Assembly (NCBI GenBank): GCA_007123065.1
Contig: SKSI01000058.1
Span: 1-7,181, forward strand
Origin: Bacteroidales bacterium
GTDB lineage: Bacteria; Bacteroidota; Bacteroidia; Bacteroidales; UBA7960
DNA: 7,181 nt
Reading direction: 5' to 3'
Within the stretch, counting starts at the first letter, position 1, and each line of letters begins with the position of its first letter. This document shows, one piece after another, positions 1 through 7,136 of this stretch. Under the pieces are notes generated by a model that saw only the letters and a program-made list of their open reading frames with translations, searched no databases and was not told the origin of the DNA. The position numbers and the translations under genes are program-made.

Positions 1-105
1 CTGTCCCGGACAAGCAACCTGACCAGGCTGTTGACGAACAAGAATCTGTCCCGGACAAGCAACCTGACCAGGCGGTTGAAGAACAAAAACCTGTTCCCGG
101 CAAAG
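1..105 (+). repeat. 45-bp in-frame tandem repeat
   Basis: Bases 1-45 and 46-90 are two copies of one 45-bp unit differing at 4 positions. A third copy from 91 keeps only its first dozen or so bases before diverging. The unit is exactly 15 codons, so the frame is kept. The peptide unit is VPDKQPDQAVDEQES, then VPDKQPDQAVEEQKP, then a decayed VPGK. The array begins at the window edge and may continue upstream, so its total copy number is unknown. Confidence 0.9.
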
Positions 106-1892
106 CTGAGGCTTCGCCGGATACGTCTTCGGAAGCGGTTCAGGAGGAAGAGGATTCAGATGTTCTTACTGAAAAATATGGAGCGATGTCGCGCATTTCT
201 CTGGTGGATGCCATTGAGGCGCTCGTGGGGAAAGAGGATGTAAATTATATCAGAAGGCATATTGGTTTTATTAAAGTTGCCTATCGAAAGTTGCTGCGTG
301 AAGAGAATCTGGCTTCTTATGAACAAGAGCTGGTAAAAGACAAGTCTGAAAAATCCGAAACAGAAGGCAGTCAGCCGGCAGATCCGTTGACAGATCGCTT
401 TGATCGGGCATTTGGCATTTACAAGGACAAAAAAGCCCAATATGATAAAGCACTGGAGCAGCAGATGCAGGATAATCTGGCGGCGAAGGACGCCATCCTG
501 GAAGAGTTGCGTCAGTTGATTGAATCAGAAGAGGAGTTAAAGAAGACGTATGACCAATTCAATGAATTGCAGGAAAGATGGCGTTCTGTTGGACCGGTTC
601 CCCGTGGATCGAAAAATACACTCTGGAATAACTATCATTTTCTGGTTGAAAAGTTCTTTGACAAGGTAAATATCAACAAGGAACTGAAAGACCTTGATTT
701 GAAGAAAAACCTTGAATCAAAAACGGAGTTGTGCGAAAAAGCAGAAGAGCTGTTGCTGGAAAATTCCATCACCAGATCGTTTCAGCAGCTTCAAAAGCTT
801 CATGAGGCTTGGAAAGAGACGGGTCCTGTACCAAAAGACAAGAAAGATGAAATATGGGAACGGTTTCGCGCTGCAACCGAAAAGTTAAATAAACGGCGTC
901 AGGAGCATTATGAAGTACTCAGGGAGGAGCAAAACAAGAACTATGCTGCCAAGCTGGTATTGTGCGAAAAAGCAGAAGAAGTAATATCCATCATTCCTGA
1001 AACTCCAAAACAATGGCAGGAAAAGACAAATCAGATCAATGAGCTGTTTAAAGTTTGGAAAACCATAGGTTTTGCACCTAAAAAGGTTAATAATGAAATT
1101 TGGAACAGGTTCCGGGGATCACTCGACACGTTCTTCTTCAATAAAAAGGAATTTTTCCGCAAATACAAGGATCACCAAAAGGAAAATTACAACCAAAAGT
1201 TAAATCTTTGTCTGCAGGCTGAAGCATTGAAAGAAAATGAGGATTGGCGCGGAACAACAGAAGCGCTCATAAACCTTCAGAATGAATGGAAAAAAATCGG
1301 TCCGGTGCCGGCAAAGTTTTCTGATAAGATATGGAAAAGATTCAGGCAGGCCTGCGACTTCTTTTTTAACAGGAAGTCCGCCCATTTTGCCAATGTCGGT
1401 GACAAGCAAAATCAAAATCTTAAAGTAAAGCAAGAGCTGATTGAACAGATTAAAAGTCACGATTATACAGAAGATAACAAGGCAAACCTTGAGGTTCTGA
1501 AAGGTTTTCAGCGCAAATGGATGGAGATCGGTCACGTACCCATCAAACAGAAAGATAAACTGCAAAGCGAATTCAGAAAAGCGATTGACCACCAGTTTGA
1601 AGTGTTAAATATCAGTCAGAAAGCAAAACACACACTTTCATTCAGAACCAAGATCGAGAACCTCAAAAACACCAGAAACGCGGATAACATCATACAGAAA
1701 GAGAGAAACTATATTGCAAACAAGATCAAAAATCTTGAGGCTGATATCCAAGTCCTTGAAAATAATATCGGCTTTTTTGCTTCTTCCAGGAAAGCAGATT
1801 TACTGAAAGCAGAGTTTGAAGAAAAGATTGACAAGGCGCGTAATGAGATCAGCACACTTAAGGAAAAAATGAAAATTCTTCGGGAATCCTAA
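1..1892 (+). CDS. DUF349 repeat protein, 5' end missing
   Basis: The frame is open from the left edge (first whole codon at 3), so the true start lies outside the window; at least 629 codons are visible. The first 61 codons are acidic, Pro/Gln/Glu-rich and repetitive, and probably disordered. Counting from the in-frame ATG at 186, five DUF349 repeats follow at about residues 95-160, 173-240, 250-325, 333-397 and 408-472. Each has a core like W-x3-GPVP followed by IWxRFR: W132, W209, W291, W368 and W445, spaced 77, 82, 77 and 77 residues. The fifth is degenerate (GHVP, LQSEFR). Residues about 480-568 form a charged coiled coil containing ENNIGFFA, which I recall from Bacteroidota members of this family. 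There is no signal peptide or membrane segment, so it is probably cytoplasmic. The biochemical role of DUF349 is not established and I assign none. The ATG at 186 is an unlikely start because the upstream frame is clearly coding. No hairpin terminator follows the stop. Confidence 0.9.
   Translation, partial: VPDKQPDQAVDEQESVPDKQPDQAVEEQKPVPGKAEASPDTSSEAVQEEEDSDVLTEKYGAMSRISLVDAIEALVGKEDVNYIRRHIGFIKVAYRKLLREENLASYEQELVKDKSEKSETEGSQPADPLTDRFDRAFGIYKDKKAQYDKALEQQMQDNLAAKDAILEELRQLIESEEELKKTYDQFNELQERWRSVGPVPRGSKNTLWNNYHFLVEKFFDKVNINKELKDLDLKKNLESKTELCEKAEELLLENSITRSFQQLQKLHEAWKETGPVPKDKKDEIWERFRAATEKLNKRRQEHYEVLREEQNKNYAAKLVLCEKAEEVISIIPETPKQWQEKTNQINELFKVWKTIGFAPKKVNNEIWNRFRGSLDTFFFNKKEFFRKYKDHQKENYNQKLNLCLQAEALKENEDWRGTTEALINLQNEWKKIGPVPAKFSDKIWKRFRQACDFFFNRKSAHFANVGDKQNQNLKVKQELIEQIKSHDYTEDNKANLEVLKGFQRKWMEIGHVPIKQKDKLQSEFRKAIDHQFEVLNISQKAKHTLSFRTKIENLKNTRNADNIIQKERNYIANKIKNLEADIQVLENNIGFFASSRKADLLKAEFEEKIDKARNEISTLKEKMKILRES
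729..979 (+). repeat. 20-bp direct repeat inside DUF349 array
   Basis: An identical 20-base segment occurs at 729-748 and at 960-979, both encoding LCEKAEE. The offset is 231 bp, exactly 77 codons, which is the period of the DUF349 units. The flanking codons have diverged. A related but weaker form, LCLQAEA, occurs one unit later near 1206-1226. This is consistent with the array having grown by in-frame duplication, or with strong constraint on this helix. Confidence 0.8.
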
Positions 1893-1900
1893 ATTTTTTC

Positions 1901-1925
1901 TAAATTTGTTTGAACGCTAAATTTG
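1901..1925 (+). promoter_or_regulatory. Two TAAATTTG -7-like boxes
   Basis: TAAATTTG occurs at 1901-1908 and again at 1918-1925, 17 bases apart, in the 51-bp gap before the beta-barrel gene. Both fit the Bacteroidota -7 consensus TAnnTTTG. Neither has a clear TTTG -33 element 19-21 bases upstream, and the region is AT-rich, so chance matches are possible. A start site just after the second box would leave a very short leader before the ATG at 1944. Which box works, if either, cannot be decided from sequence. Confidence 0.4.
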
Positions 1926-1943
1926 CAAACTAAAGGAACGATC

Positions 1944-2576
1944 ATGAAAAAAATTGCATTTATTGTCACCTTTATCGCTCTGTTTTTCTTGTCTGTCAAT
2001 ACTTATGGATCAGGCATTGGGCTCCGGGGCGGGATGAACTTTTCATCTTTGCCAAAAACATCTCAGTTAAATATTAATGGCGCGACCATTGAAACGCTGT
2101 CGGATTCTTATACCGGTTTCCATTTTGGTTTTGTAGGCCACCTTTCCCTTCTGAACTTTTTTATTCAGCCGGAGTTGCTTTATGTGCAGACCGGTCAGGA
2201 AATGCTTGTTACCTGGGACAATTCAATCGACAGTGATTTTTTTACCAACAAATACAGCCATTTAAGCATTCCTGTATTGGCCGGAACATCTATTGGACCG
2301 CTCAGGGTGGGTGCAGGACCTGTGTTATCGTTTTTGCTGGATAGCAAGCAGGGTTTTTCTAATTTGATGGGAGAAGATCTGGACTTTCAAAACAACAGTG
2401 CCACAATAGGTTTTCAGGCAATGGCCGGCATCAAAGTCGGTAACCTGATGTTTGACCTTAAATATGAAGGAAATCTCAGCAGACTGGGTGATGGTGTAGA
2501 TGTTGGCGGAACTTCCTGGGACTTTGATACCCGACCGAGGCAGTTTATTGTCAGTATCGGTATTCTTGTCTTTTAA
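1944..2576 (+). CDS. Outer-membrane beta-barrel protein, PorT-like
   Basis: A 210-residue exported protein. Residues 1 to about 23 form a signal peptide: MKK, a hydrophobic stretch (IAFIVTFIALFFL), then a small-residue region around NTYGSG where cleavage is likely. The mature part opens with IGLRGGMNFS, the typical first strand of the Bacteroidota OMP_b-brl_2/PorT-like barrel family, and contains YSHLSIPVLAG (residues 104-114), matching that family's conserved 'Y-x-xIP-x-L' strand. Alternating hydrophobic and glycine-rich strands continue to a C-terminal strand ending in phenylalanine (SIGILVF), usual for outer-membrane proteins. About eight strands would fit the length. I chose the ATG at 1944 over the in-frame TTG at 1923: it gives a clean signal peptide and has AAAGGAA a few bases upstream, while the TTG lies inside the promoter-like box. 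Family members are diverse and the specific role is unknown. The gene is preceded by its own candidate promoter and ends one base from the convergent permease gene. Confidence 0.85.
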   Translation: MKKIAFIVTFIALFFLSVNTYGSGIGLRGGMNFSSLPKTSQLNINGATIETLSDSYTGFHFGFVGHLSLLNFFIQPELLYVQTGQEMLVTWDNSIDSDFFTNKYSHLSIPVLAGTSIGPLRVGAGPVLSFLLDSKQGFSNLMGEDLDFQNNSATIGFQAMAGIKVGNLMFDLKYEGNLSRLGDGVDVGGTSWDFDTRPRQFIVSIGILVF

Positions 2577-2577
2577 A

Positions 2578-3798
2578 TTACCTGAAAATAATTGCCTTAA
2601 CCGGAGATATCCTGGCAATAATATATGACGGGAGTATCAGCATTGTCATTGAGACCAGAAATGTTCCCGCGTTGATCAGCAGAATATGGCTTATTCTGAG
2701 GTTAATGGGTACTTCTGAAACATAGTATGATTCCGGCGATAATGTGATCAGTCCCAAATGGCCCTGGATCAGGCAGAGCAGGATGCCGGTAACATTTCCC
2801 CATAGAAGTCCCCACGATATCAGCATTCCTGCGTGATATAAAAAAACCTTGCGGATGAGGGTGTCTGATCCGCCTATTGCTTTTAATATTCCAATTGCAT
2901 TTGTTTTTTCTAAGACTGATATGAGCAGTGTGGTGACCATATTAATGGCTGCAACGAGAATCATTAATATGATGATGACATAAACATTCATATCAAGCAG
3001 GCCGAGCCAGTCAAATATCTGCGGATATAGCATTCGGATGCTCCTCGCGTCGAGATGGTAGGGTAGCATGTCAAATACCTTGTCTTCAATTCCTGGAATG
3101 TGTTCAAAGTCTGAAACGAGGATTTCAAAGCCTCCAATCTGATCAGAGTCCCAGTTATTCAACTGTTGAACGTGTCGGATATCACCCAGGATAAAAACCT
3201 TATCCAGTTCTTCCAGCCCTGTTTCATAGATTCCTGCAACATTGAATCGTCTGATGCGCGGAGGTTCCTGAATAAAGTACATGAAGATCGCATCATCAAC
3301 CTGTAGTTGTAAACGGCGTGCTATCAATGCAGAAATGAAGACCTCGTCAGACCTGATGCTATCTGAGAGTTCGGGTATATTTCCTGCAACGATTTTTTCC
3401 TGAAAAAAATCCCATCTGAAGTCAGCACCAACTCCTTTGAGTATTACGCCGTGCATATCTGCATCTGTCCTAAGTATGCCGGGTTTGGTTGCAAAGGCCT
3501 GAATGTGCCGGACTCCGGGGATTAGCAATGCTTCATCAAGCGGAAACTGGTTTTTCCGGATCGGTCTTGCTTCAAAAGAGACATTGTAATCGTAATTCGT
3601 GACCTGGATATGACCCCCGAAGCCGATCACTTTCTCCCTTATTTCCAGCTGAAAGCCGGTTACGACTGCCATGGAAATAATCATCACTGCAATCCCCAGG
3701 GATATGCTAAGGATGGCAATTTTTTTGATGATTCCGGTGAAGTTCGAATTATTGCCGGAAGCACCCATGCGGCTTGCGATAAACAGTGGGGTATTCAA
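2578..3798 (-). CDS. ABC transporter permease, FtsX/LolC-LolE-like
   Basis: A 406-residue inner-membrane permease with MacB/FtsX topology. It has a cytoplasmic N-terminus (NTPLFIASR), TM1 at about 24-49, a large extracytoplasmic domain at about 50-265, then TM2 at about 270-295, TM3 at about 316-347 and TM4 at about 369-395. A cytoplasmic coupling segment EKTNAIGILKAIGGS (297-311), characteristic of the family, lies between TM2 and TM3. The end ARISPVKAIIF matches the usual 'P-x-x-A' tail. By family, such permeases pair with a LolD/FtsE-like ATPase and move lipoproteins or transmit force across the membrane; the substrate here is unknown. No ATPase gene is visible. The start is a TTG: the frame is closed by a TGA six codons upstream, and the first ATG (codon 11) would remove the conserved NTPLFIASR. 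The start lies 30 bp downstream of the clpB stop, so cotranscription is likely. LolC/E-like fits better than FtsX because of the large periplasmic domain. Confidence 0.88.
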   Translation of the reverse strand: MNTPLFIASRMGASGNNSNFTGIIKKIAILSISLGIAVMIISMAVVTGFQLEIREKVIGFGGHIQVTNYDYNVSFEARPIRKNQFPLDEALLIPGVRHIQAFATKPGILRTDADMHGVILKGVGADFRWDFFQEKIVAGNIPELSDSIRSDEVFISALIARRLQLQVDDAIFMYFIQEPPRIRRFNVAGIYETGLEELDKVFILGDIRHVQQLNNWDSDQIGGFEILVSDFEHIPGIEDKVFDMLPYHLDARSIRMLYPQIFDWLGLLDMNVYVIIILMILVAAINMVTTLLISVLEKTNAIGILKAIGGSDTLIRKVFLYHAGMLISWGLLWGNVTGILLCLIQGHLGLITLSPESYYVSEVPINLRISHILLINAGTFLVSMTMLILPSYIIARISPVKAIIFR

Positions 3799-3814
3799 AG
3801 CTGTTGATTTTTTT

Positions 3815-3822
3815 CAAAAGTA
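3815..3822 (-). promoter_or_regulatory. Possible -7 box before permease gene
   Basis: On the - strand this reads TACTTTTG, a fit to the TAnnTTTG -7 consensus, in the 30-bp gap between clpB and the permease. No TTTG lies at the expected -33 distance. It could give the permease transcription independent of clpB, but one eight-base match in AT-rich DNA is weak. Confidence 0.2.
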
Positions 3823-3828
3823 CCATTT

Positions 3829-6423
3829 TTAACGGAATCTGAACACCAGACCATCGCTATCCTTATCAACGGTAACAAGTTTTTTGTTTTCAAGGTTGCC
3901 GGCAAGGATCTCCAGAGAAAGTTTGTTGAGCAGATGACGCTGTATCACTCTTTTTAATGGTCTTGCTCCGAATTGTGGATCAAATCCGGCATCAGCAATC
4001 CAATCAATTGCTTCCGGACTGACCTTTATTTTGAGGCTGTTTTCCATAAGCATATCCTGCAGGTGTATGATCTGCAGCTCGACAATACTTTTGATCTCAT
4101 CCTTAGTCAGAGGCTTGAACATAATCACTTCATCAATGCGGTTCAGGAATTCCGGTCTGATATTTTTTTTCAGCATGGCAAGCACATCTATCTTGCACTT
4201 CTCTATGGTTTCCTCCCTGTTTTCGTCTGTCATCATTTCCATCCTCTCCTGCAAAATGCTTGACCCGATATTGGATGTCATGATGATGATGGTATTTTTA
4301 AAATCAGCAGTTCTTCCTTTATTGTCGGTAAGACGGCCATCTTCAAGTACCTGAAGCAAGATGTTGAACACATCGGGATGGGCTTTTTCGATTTCATCCA
4401 GCAAAATAACGGCATAAGGTTTGCGTCTGACAGACTCTGTCAACTGACCACTTTCTTCGTAGCCAACATAGCCGGGAGGTGCTCCGATCAGCCTGCTGAC
4501 AGCGTGTCTTTCCTGGTATTCTGACATATCGATGCGCACCATAGCTTGTTCATCGTTGAAAAGAAATTCCGCGAGGGCTTTGGCAAGTTCCGTTTTCCCT
4601 ACGCCTGTGGTTCCCAGGAAAATGAACGATCCTACAGGACGTCTGGGATCCTGCAAGCCTGCACGACTGCGCCGGATAGCATCTGAAACGGCAATAATAG
4701 CCTCATCCTGGCCTACGACTCGTTTGTGCAGTTCCTCTTCAAGCTGCAGCAGTTTTTCCCTTTCGCTTTGCAGCATCCGGCTCACTGGAATACCAGTCCA
4801 GCGCGACACGACATCCGCAATATCTTCTGCGCTAACTTCTTCTTTGATCAGTGCCGATTCTGACTGCATCTCACGCAGCTTTTTATGGAGATTCAATAAT
4901 TCTTGCTCCGCATCTTTGATGCGTCCGTAGCGCAGCTCAGCCACTTTGCCAAAGTCACCACTCCGCTCTGCCTGTTCTGCTTCAAAACGGTGTTGTTCTA
5001 TAGCGGTTTTATGCTTCTGTATATTATCGACAACCGCTTTTTCGTTCAACCAGCGGGCTTTAATTTTATTTCTTTCTTCCTGCTGGTTAGCCAGTTCTTT
5101 ATTTAGCTGCTTCAGTTTTATTTCGTCCTTTTCTCTTTTGATCGCTTCCCGCTCTATTTCGAGCTGCCTGATCTTTCTTTCTGCTTCATCCAGTTCCTCG
5201 GGAACAGAGTTCATTTCCAGTCGCAGCTTGGAGGCTGCTTCGTCGATCAGGTCAATCGCCTTATCCGGAAGGAAGCGGTCGGATATATAACGGTGTGAGA
5301 GGTCTACTGCGGCAACGATCGCCTCATCTTTGATTCGCACCTGGTGGTGTGTCTCGTAGCGCTCTTTCAGACCCCTCAGAATGCTTGTCGCGTCCGGTTT
5401 GGCAGGCTCATCCACTAAAACAGTCTGAAAACGACGCTCTAAAGCCTTATCTTTTTCGAAGTATCGCTGGTATTCCTTTAATGTGGTGGCGCCAATTGCA
5501 CGCAACTCACCACGGGCCAGTGCTGGTTTCAGAATGTTTGCAGCATCCATTGCACCTTCGCCTGCTGCTCCTGCACCAACAAGCGTGTGTATTTCGTCAA
5601 TGAATAATACATACGCTCCATCAGATGAAACAACCTCTTTAACAACAGCTTTGATCCGTTCCTCAAACTCTCCTTTGTATTTAGCACCTGCGATCAATGC
5701 CCCCATATCAAGAGAAAATATTTTTTTTGATTTGAGATTTTCGGGTACATCACCATTGATGATACGGTGCGCCAGGCCTTCAGCAATCGCTGTTTTCCCA
5801 ACACCGGGCTCACCAATAAGTATGGGGTTGTTTTTGGTACGCCTGGATAAAATCTGAAGGATGCGTCGTATTTCGTCATCGCGACCAATCACCGGATCCA
5901 GTTTGCCTGATAACGCCATGTCATTCAGGTTGTTGGCATACTTGTTCAAAGCATTAAAACTATCTTCTGCCGATGGACTGGTTATTGTGGATCCCTTCCT
6001 GAGCTCTTTGATCGCCTCTTTCAGGTTCATGGAGCTCAGACCACTGTCTTTCAGAAGATGCGCCACATCATCTCTGCCGGCAATCAGAGCAAGCAAAAGG
6101 TGTTCAACAGAAATGTATTCGTCACCGAAGACTTTTAGCGCCCGCATCGCGTTTTGGAAGGCAAGCTTTAATGGATCAGAAAGGTATGGCGACCCACCTT
6201 CTACCCTGGGATAACGGTCGATGATTCTGTCAAGCGCCTGTTGGATCGTTTGAACCGGAATGTTGTTCTTTTTCAGTAGAAAAGGTGCAACATTGTCGTC
6301 AACTGTTAAAATACCTTTTAACAGATGTCCGTTCTCAATGGCCTGATGCTGAGGTCCAACTGCAATCTCCTGAGCCTGCTGTATGGCTTCCTGCGACTTA
6401 ATGGTGAATTTATCTGTGTTCAT
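3829..6423 (-). CDS. clpB: ATP-dependent disaggregase ClpB (Hsp104 family)
   Basis: A full-length 864-residue cytoplasmic AAA+ disaggregase, which works with DnaK/DnaJ/GrpE to thread aggregated proteins through a hexamer. The Clp N-domain spans about residues 1-145. AAA module 1 has Walker A GEPGVGKT (204-211), pore loop KYKGEFEER (248-256, Tyr249), Walker B VLFIDEIH (272-279), GATT (311-314) and the arginine-finger region ALERRF (327-332). The coiled-coil M-domain covers about 405-525 and is complete, which separates ClpB from ClpA and, by its length, from ClpC. AAA module 2 has Walker A GTTGVGKT (604-611), pore loop GYVGY (651-655), Walker B VILLDE (672-677), sensor-1 TSN (716-718), RPEFLNRID (756-764) and sensor-2 GARPLKR (819-825). 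I see no ClpP-docking IGF/IGL loop, as expected. The ATG start gives the standard N-terminus (FTIKSQEAIQQAQ) and has GAAAGG 11 bases upstream. All key residues are present. The permease gene follows after 30 bp. Confidence 0.98.
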   Translation of the reverse strand: MNTDKFTIKSQEAIQQAQEIAVGPQHQAIENGHLLKGILTVDDNVAPFLLKKNNIPVQTIQQALDRIIDRYPRVEGGSPYLSDPLKLAFQNAMRALKVFGDEYISVEHLLLALIAGRDDVAHLLKDSGLSSMNLKEAIKELRKGSTITSPSAEDSFNALNKYANNLNDMALSGKLDPVIGRDDEIRRILQILSRRTKNNPILIGEPGVGKTAIAEGLAHRIINGDVPENLKSKKIFSLDMGALIAGAKYKGEFEERIKAVVKEVVSSDGAYVLFIDEIHTLVGAGAAGEGAMDAANILKPALARGELRAIGATTLKEYQRYFEKDKALERRFQTVLVDEPAKPDATSILRGLKERYETHHQVRIKDEAIVAAVDLSHRYISDRFLPDKAIDLIDEAASKLRLEMNSVPEELDEAERKIRQLEIEREAIKREKDEIKLKQLNKELANQQEERNKIKARWLNEKAVVDNIQKHKTAIEQHRFEAEQAERSGDFGKVAELRYGRIKDAEQELLNLHKKLREMQSESALIKEEVSAEDIADVVSRWTGIPVSRMLQSEREKLLQLEEELHKRVVGQDEAIIAVSDAIRRSRAGLQDPRRPVGSFIFLGTTGVGKTELAKALAEFLFNDEQAMVRIDMSEYQERHAVSRLIGAPPGYVGYEESGQLTESVRRKPYAVILLDEIEKAHPDVFNILLQVLEDGRLTDNKGRTADFKNTIIIMTSNIGSSILQERMEMMTDENREETIEKCKIDVLAMLKKNIRPEFLNRIDEVIMFKPLTKDEIKSIVELQIIHLQDMLMENSLKIKVSPEAIDWIADAGFDPQFGARPLKRVIQRHLLNKLSLEILAGNLENKKLVTVDKDSDGLVFRFR

Positions 6424-6590
6424 AGCTTGTTATACCTTTCTTTAATTTGTCTAACCATCAACATTGAAATTTATCAAACTCCAAACCAATTGAAGATTGA
6501 TAATCGATGTGCGCCAAAATGACAGTTAATCAATTAAAAATAAGGGAAATAAGGACTTTACTCGGAAAAAATGTCCTAAAATCAAACATA
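6424..6590 (-). promoter_or_regulatory. clpB upstream region with possible -7 box
   Basis: The 157-bp AT-rich gap between rimM and clpB presumably holds the clpB promoter. The only TAnnTTTG match on the - strand is TATGTTTG at 6583-6590, which overlaps the last codons of rimM. A TTTG lies 9 bases further upstream, too close to act as a -33 element. Use of this box would give a leader of roughly 150 bases. I see no CIRCE (TTAGCACTC-N9-GAGTGCTAA) element. A 5-bp inverted repeat (6552-6556 with 6573-6577) is too weak to call a rimM terminator. The gap contains no plausible gene. Confidence 0.3.
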
Positions 6591-7115
6591 TAAATCTAAC
6601 AAACCTTCGGGAGGAGTGATGGTAATTTGTTTTTTCTCGGGGTTGATATCTGATAAAAATTCTTCTGCAACGGGAAGCAATATTTCCTTTTTACCTTTTC
6701 TTATGCTAAAGACCGGGTTTCCGGGATAATCTAGGACCTGATCAATGATTCCCAGATTCGCTTTGTTTTGATCCAGTACTTGAAAACCGGTCAAATCCTT
6801 GTAGTCCATTTTTTTTAAGGGAAGGTTATGCTTCAGATGTCTGCGGTGCAGGTAAATTTTTCGGTCACAAAGAAACCGGGCTTGTTCTGTGGTGCCAATG
6901 TCTTCAAGATCAAGAATCACCTCTTTGTTTTTTTTTCTGATGCTGATATCATCAATAAAAAAAGGAACCAGTTTGCCTTCAATAAGGACGAATACTGCTT
7001 CCAGGTCTTGATATAAAGAAGGATCACTGACTTCAAAAAATGCAAGCAGTGATCCTTCAAAACCTATTGTTTTCGAAATATAACCCAGATAATAACAATC
7101 TTGTGTTTTCATCAT
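6582..7115 (-). CDS. rimM: Ribosome maturation factor RimM
   Basis: A 177-residue, full-length RimM. The family binds ribosomal protein S19 and helps assemble the 30S head domain, affecting 16S rRNA processing. The N-terminal beta-barrel domain (about 7-95) opens with CYYLGYISKTIGFEGSL, the family's standard first motif (usually 'GxIxKxHGxxGxL'), with Ile in place of the common His. The C-terminal PRC-barrel domain (about 104-177) has GIIDQVLDYPGNPVFSI, EILLPVAEEFL (144-154) and the terminal PPEGLLDLY (168-176). Two adjacent ATG codons (7113-7115 and 7110-7112) could start it; I keep the first, and no Shine-Dalgarno sequence distinguishes them. The gene lies 21 bp downstream of the probable rpsP stop, the conserved order for S16 and RimM, which supports both identifications. 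The next gene downstream is clpB, not trmD. Confidence 0.95.
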   Translation of the reverse strand: MMKTQDCYYLGYISKTIGFEGSLLAFFEVSDPSLYQDLEAVFVLIEGKLVPFFIDDISIRKKNKEVILDLEDIGTTEQARFLCDRKIYLHRRHLKHNLPLKKMDYKDLTGFQVLDQNKANLGIIDQVLDYPGNPVFSIRKGKKEILLPVAEEFLSDINPEKKQITITPPEGLLDLYV

Positions 7116-7136
7116 ACAGGGTTATGATATGGTCTG

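Noticed and set aside
186..188. ATG at 186 as the start of the DUF349 protein, with a purine-rich stretch near 141-151 as its ribosome-binding site.
   Set aside because: The frame is open to the window edge and encodes a codon-preserving peptide repeat, so the upstream part is coding. The purine-rich stretch encodes Glu residues of the acidic tail.
31..243. Arginine-rich 70-residue open frame overlapping the tandem repeat.
   Set aside because: It is the repeat read in another frame. The DUF349 frame is longer and continues into recognisable domains.
604..611. Concern that GTTGVGKT in the second Walker A of ClpB (positions given as residues) is a defect, since GPTGVGKT is common.
   Set aside because: Pro to Thr at this position does not touch the catalytic Gly-Lys-Thr, and I associate this form with Bacteroidota ClpB generally.
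1200..1592. 130-residue - strand open frame inside the DUF349 gene.
   Set aside because: It is the antisense of two clear DUF349 repeats, with no recognisable domain of its own.
2591..2619. ATTGCC/GGCAAT inverted repeat near the convergent stops as a shared terminator.
   Set aside because: The stem is only 6 bp with a 17-base loop, it lies inside the permease coding region, and it has no proper T-run on either strand.
4532..4930. Serine-rich + strand open frames opposite clpB (also near 4946-5290, 5483-5857 and 5861-6214).
   Set aside because: They are antisense shadows of a highly conserved clpB, with low-complexity translations and no recognisable domain.
6552..6577. AGGAC/GTCCT inverted repeat after rimM as a terminator.
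   Set aside because: A 5-bp stem with a 16-base loop is too weak, and only scattered T residues follow.
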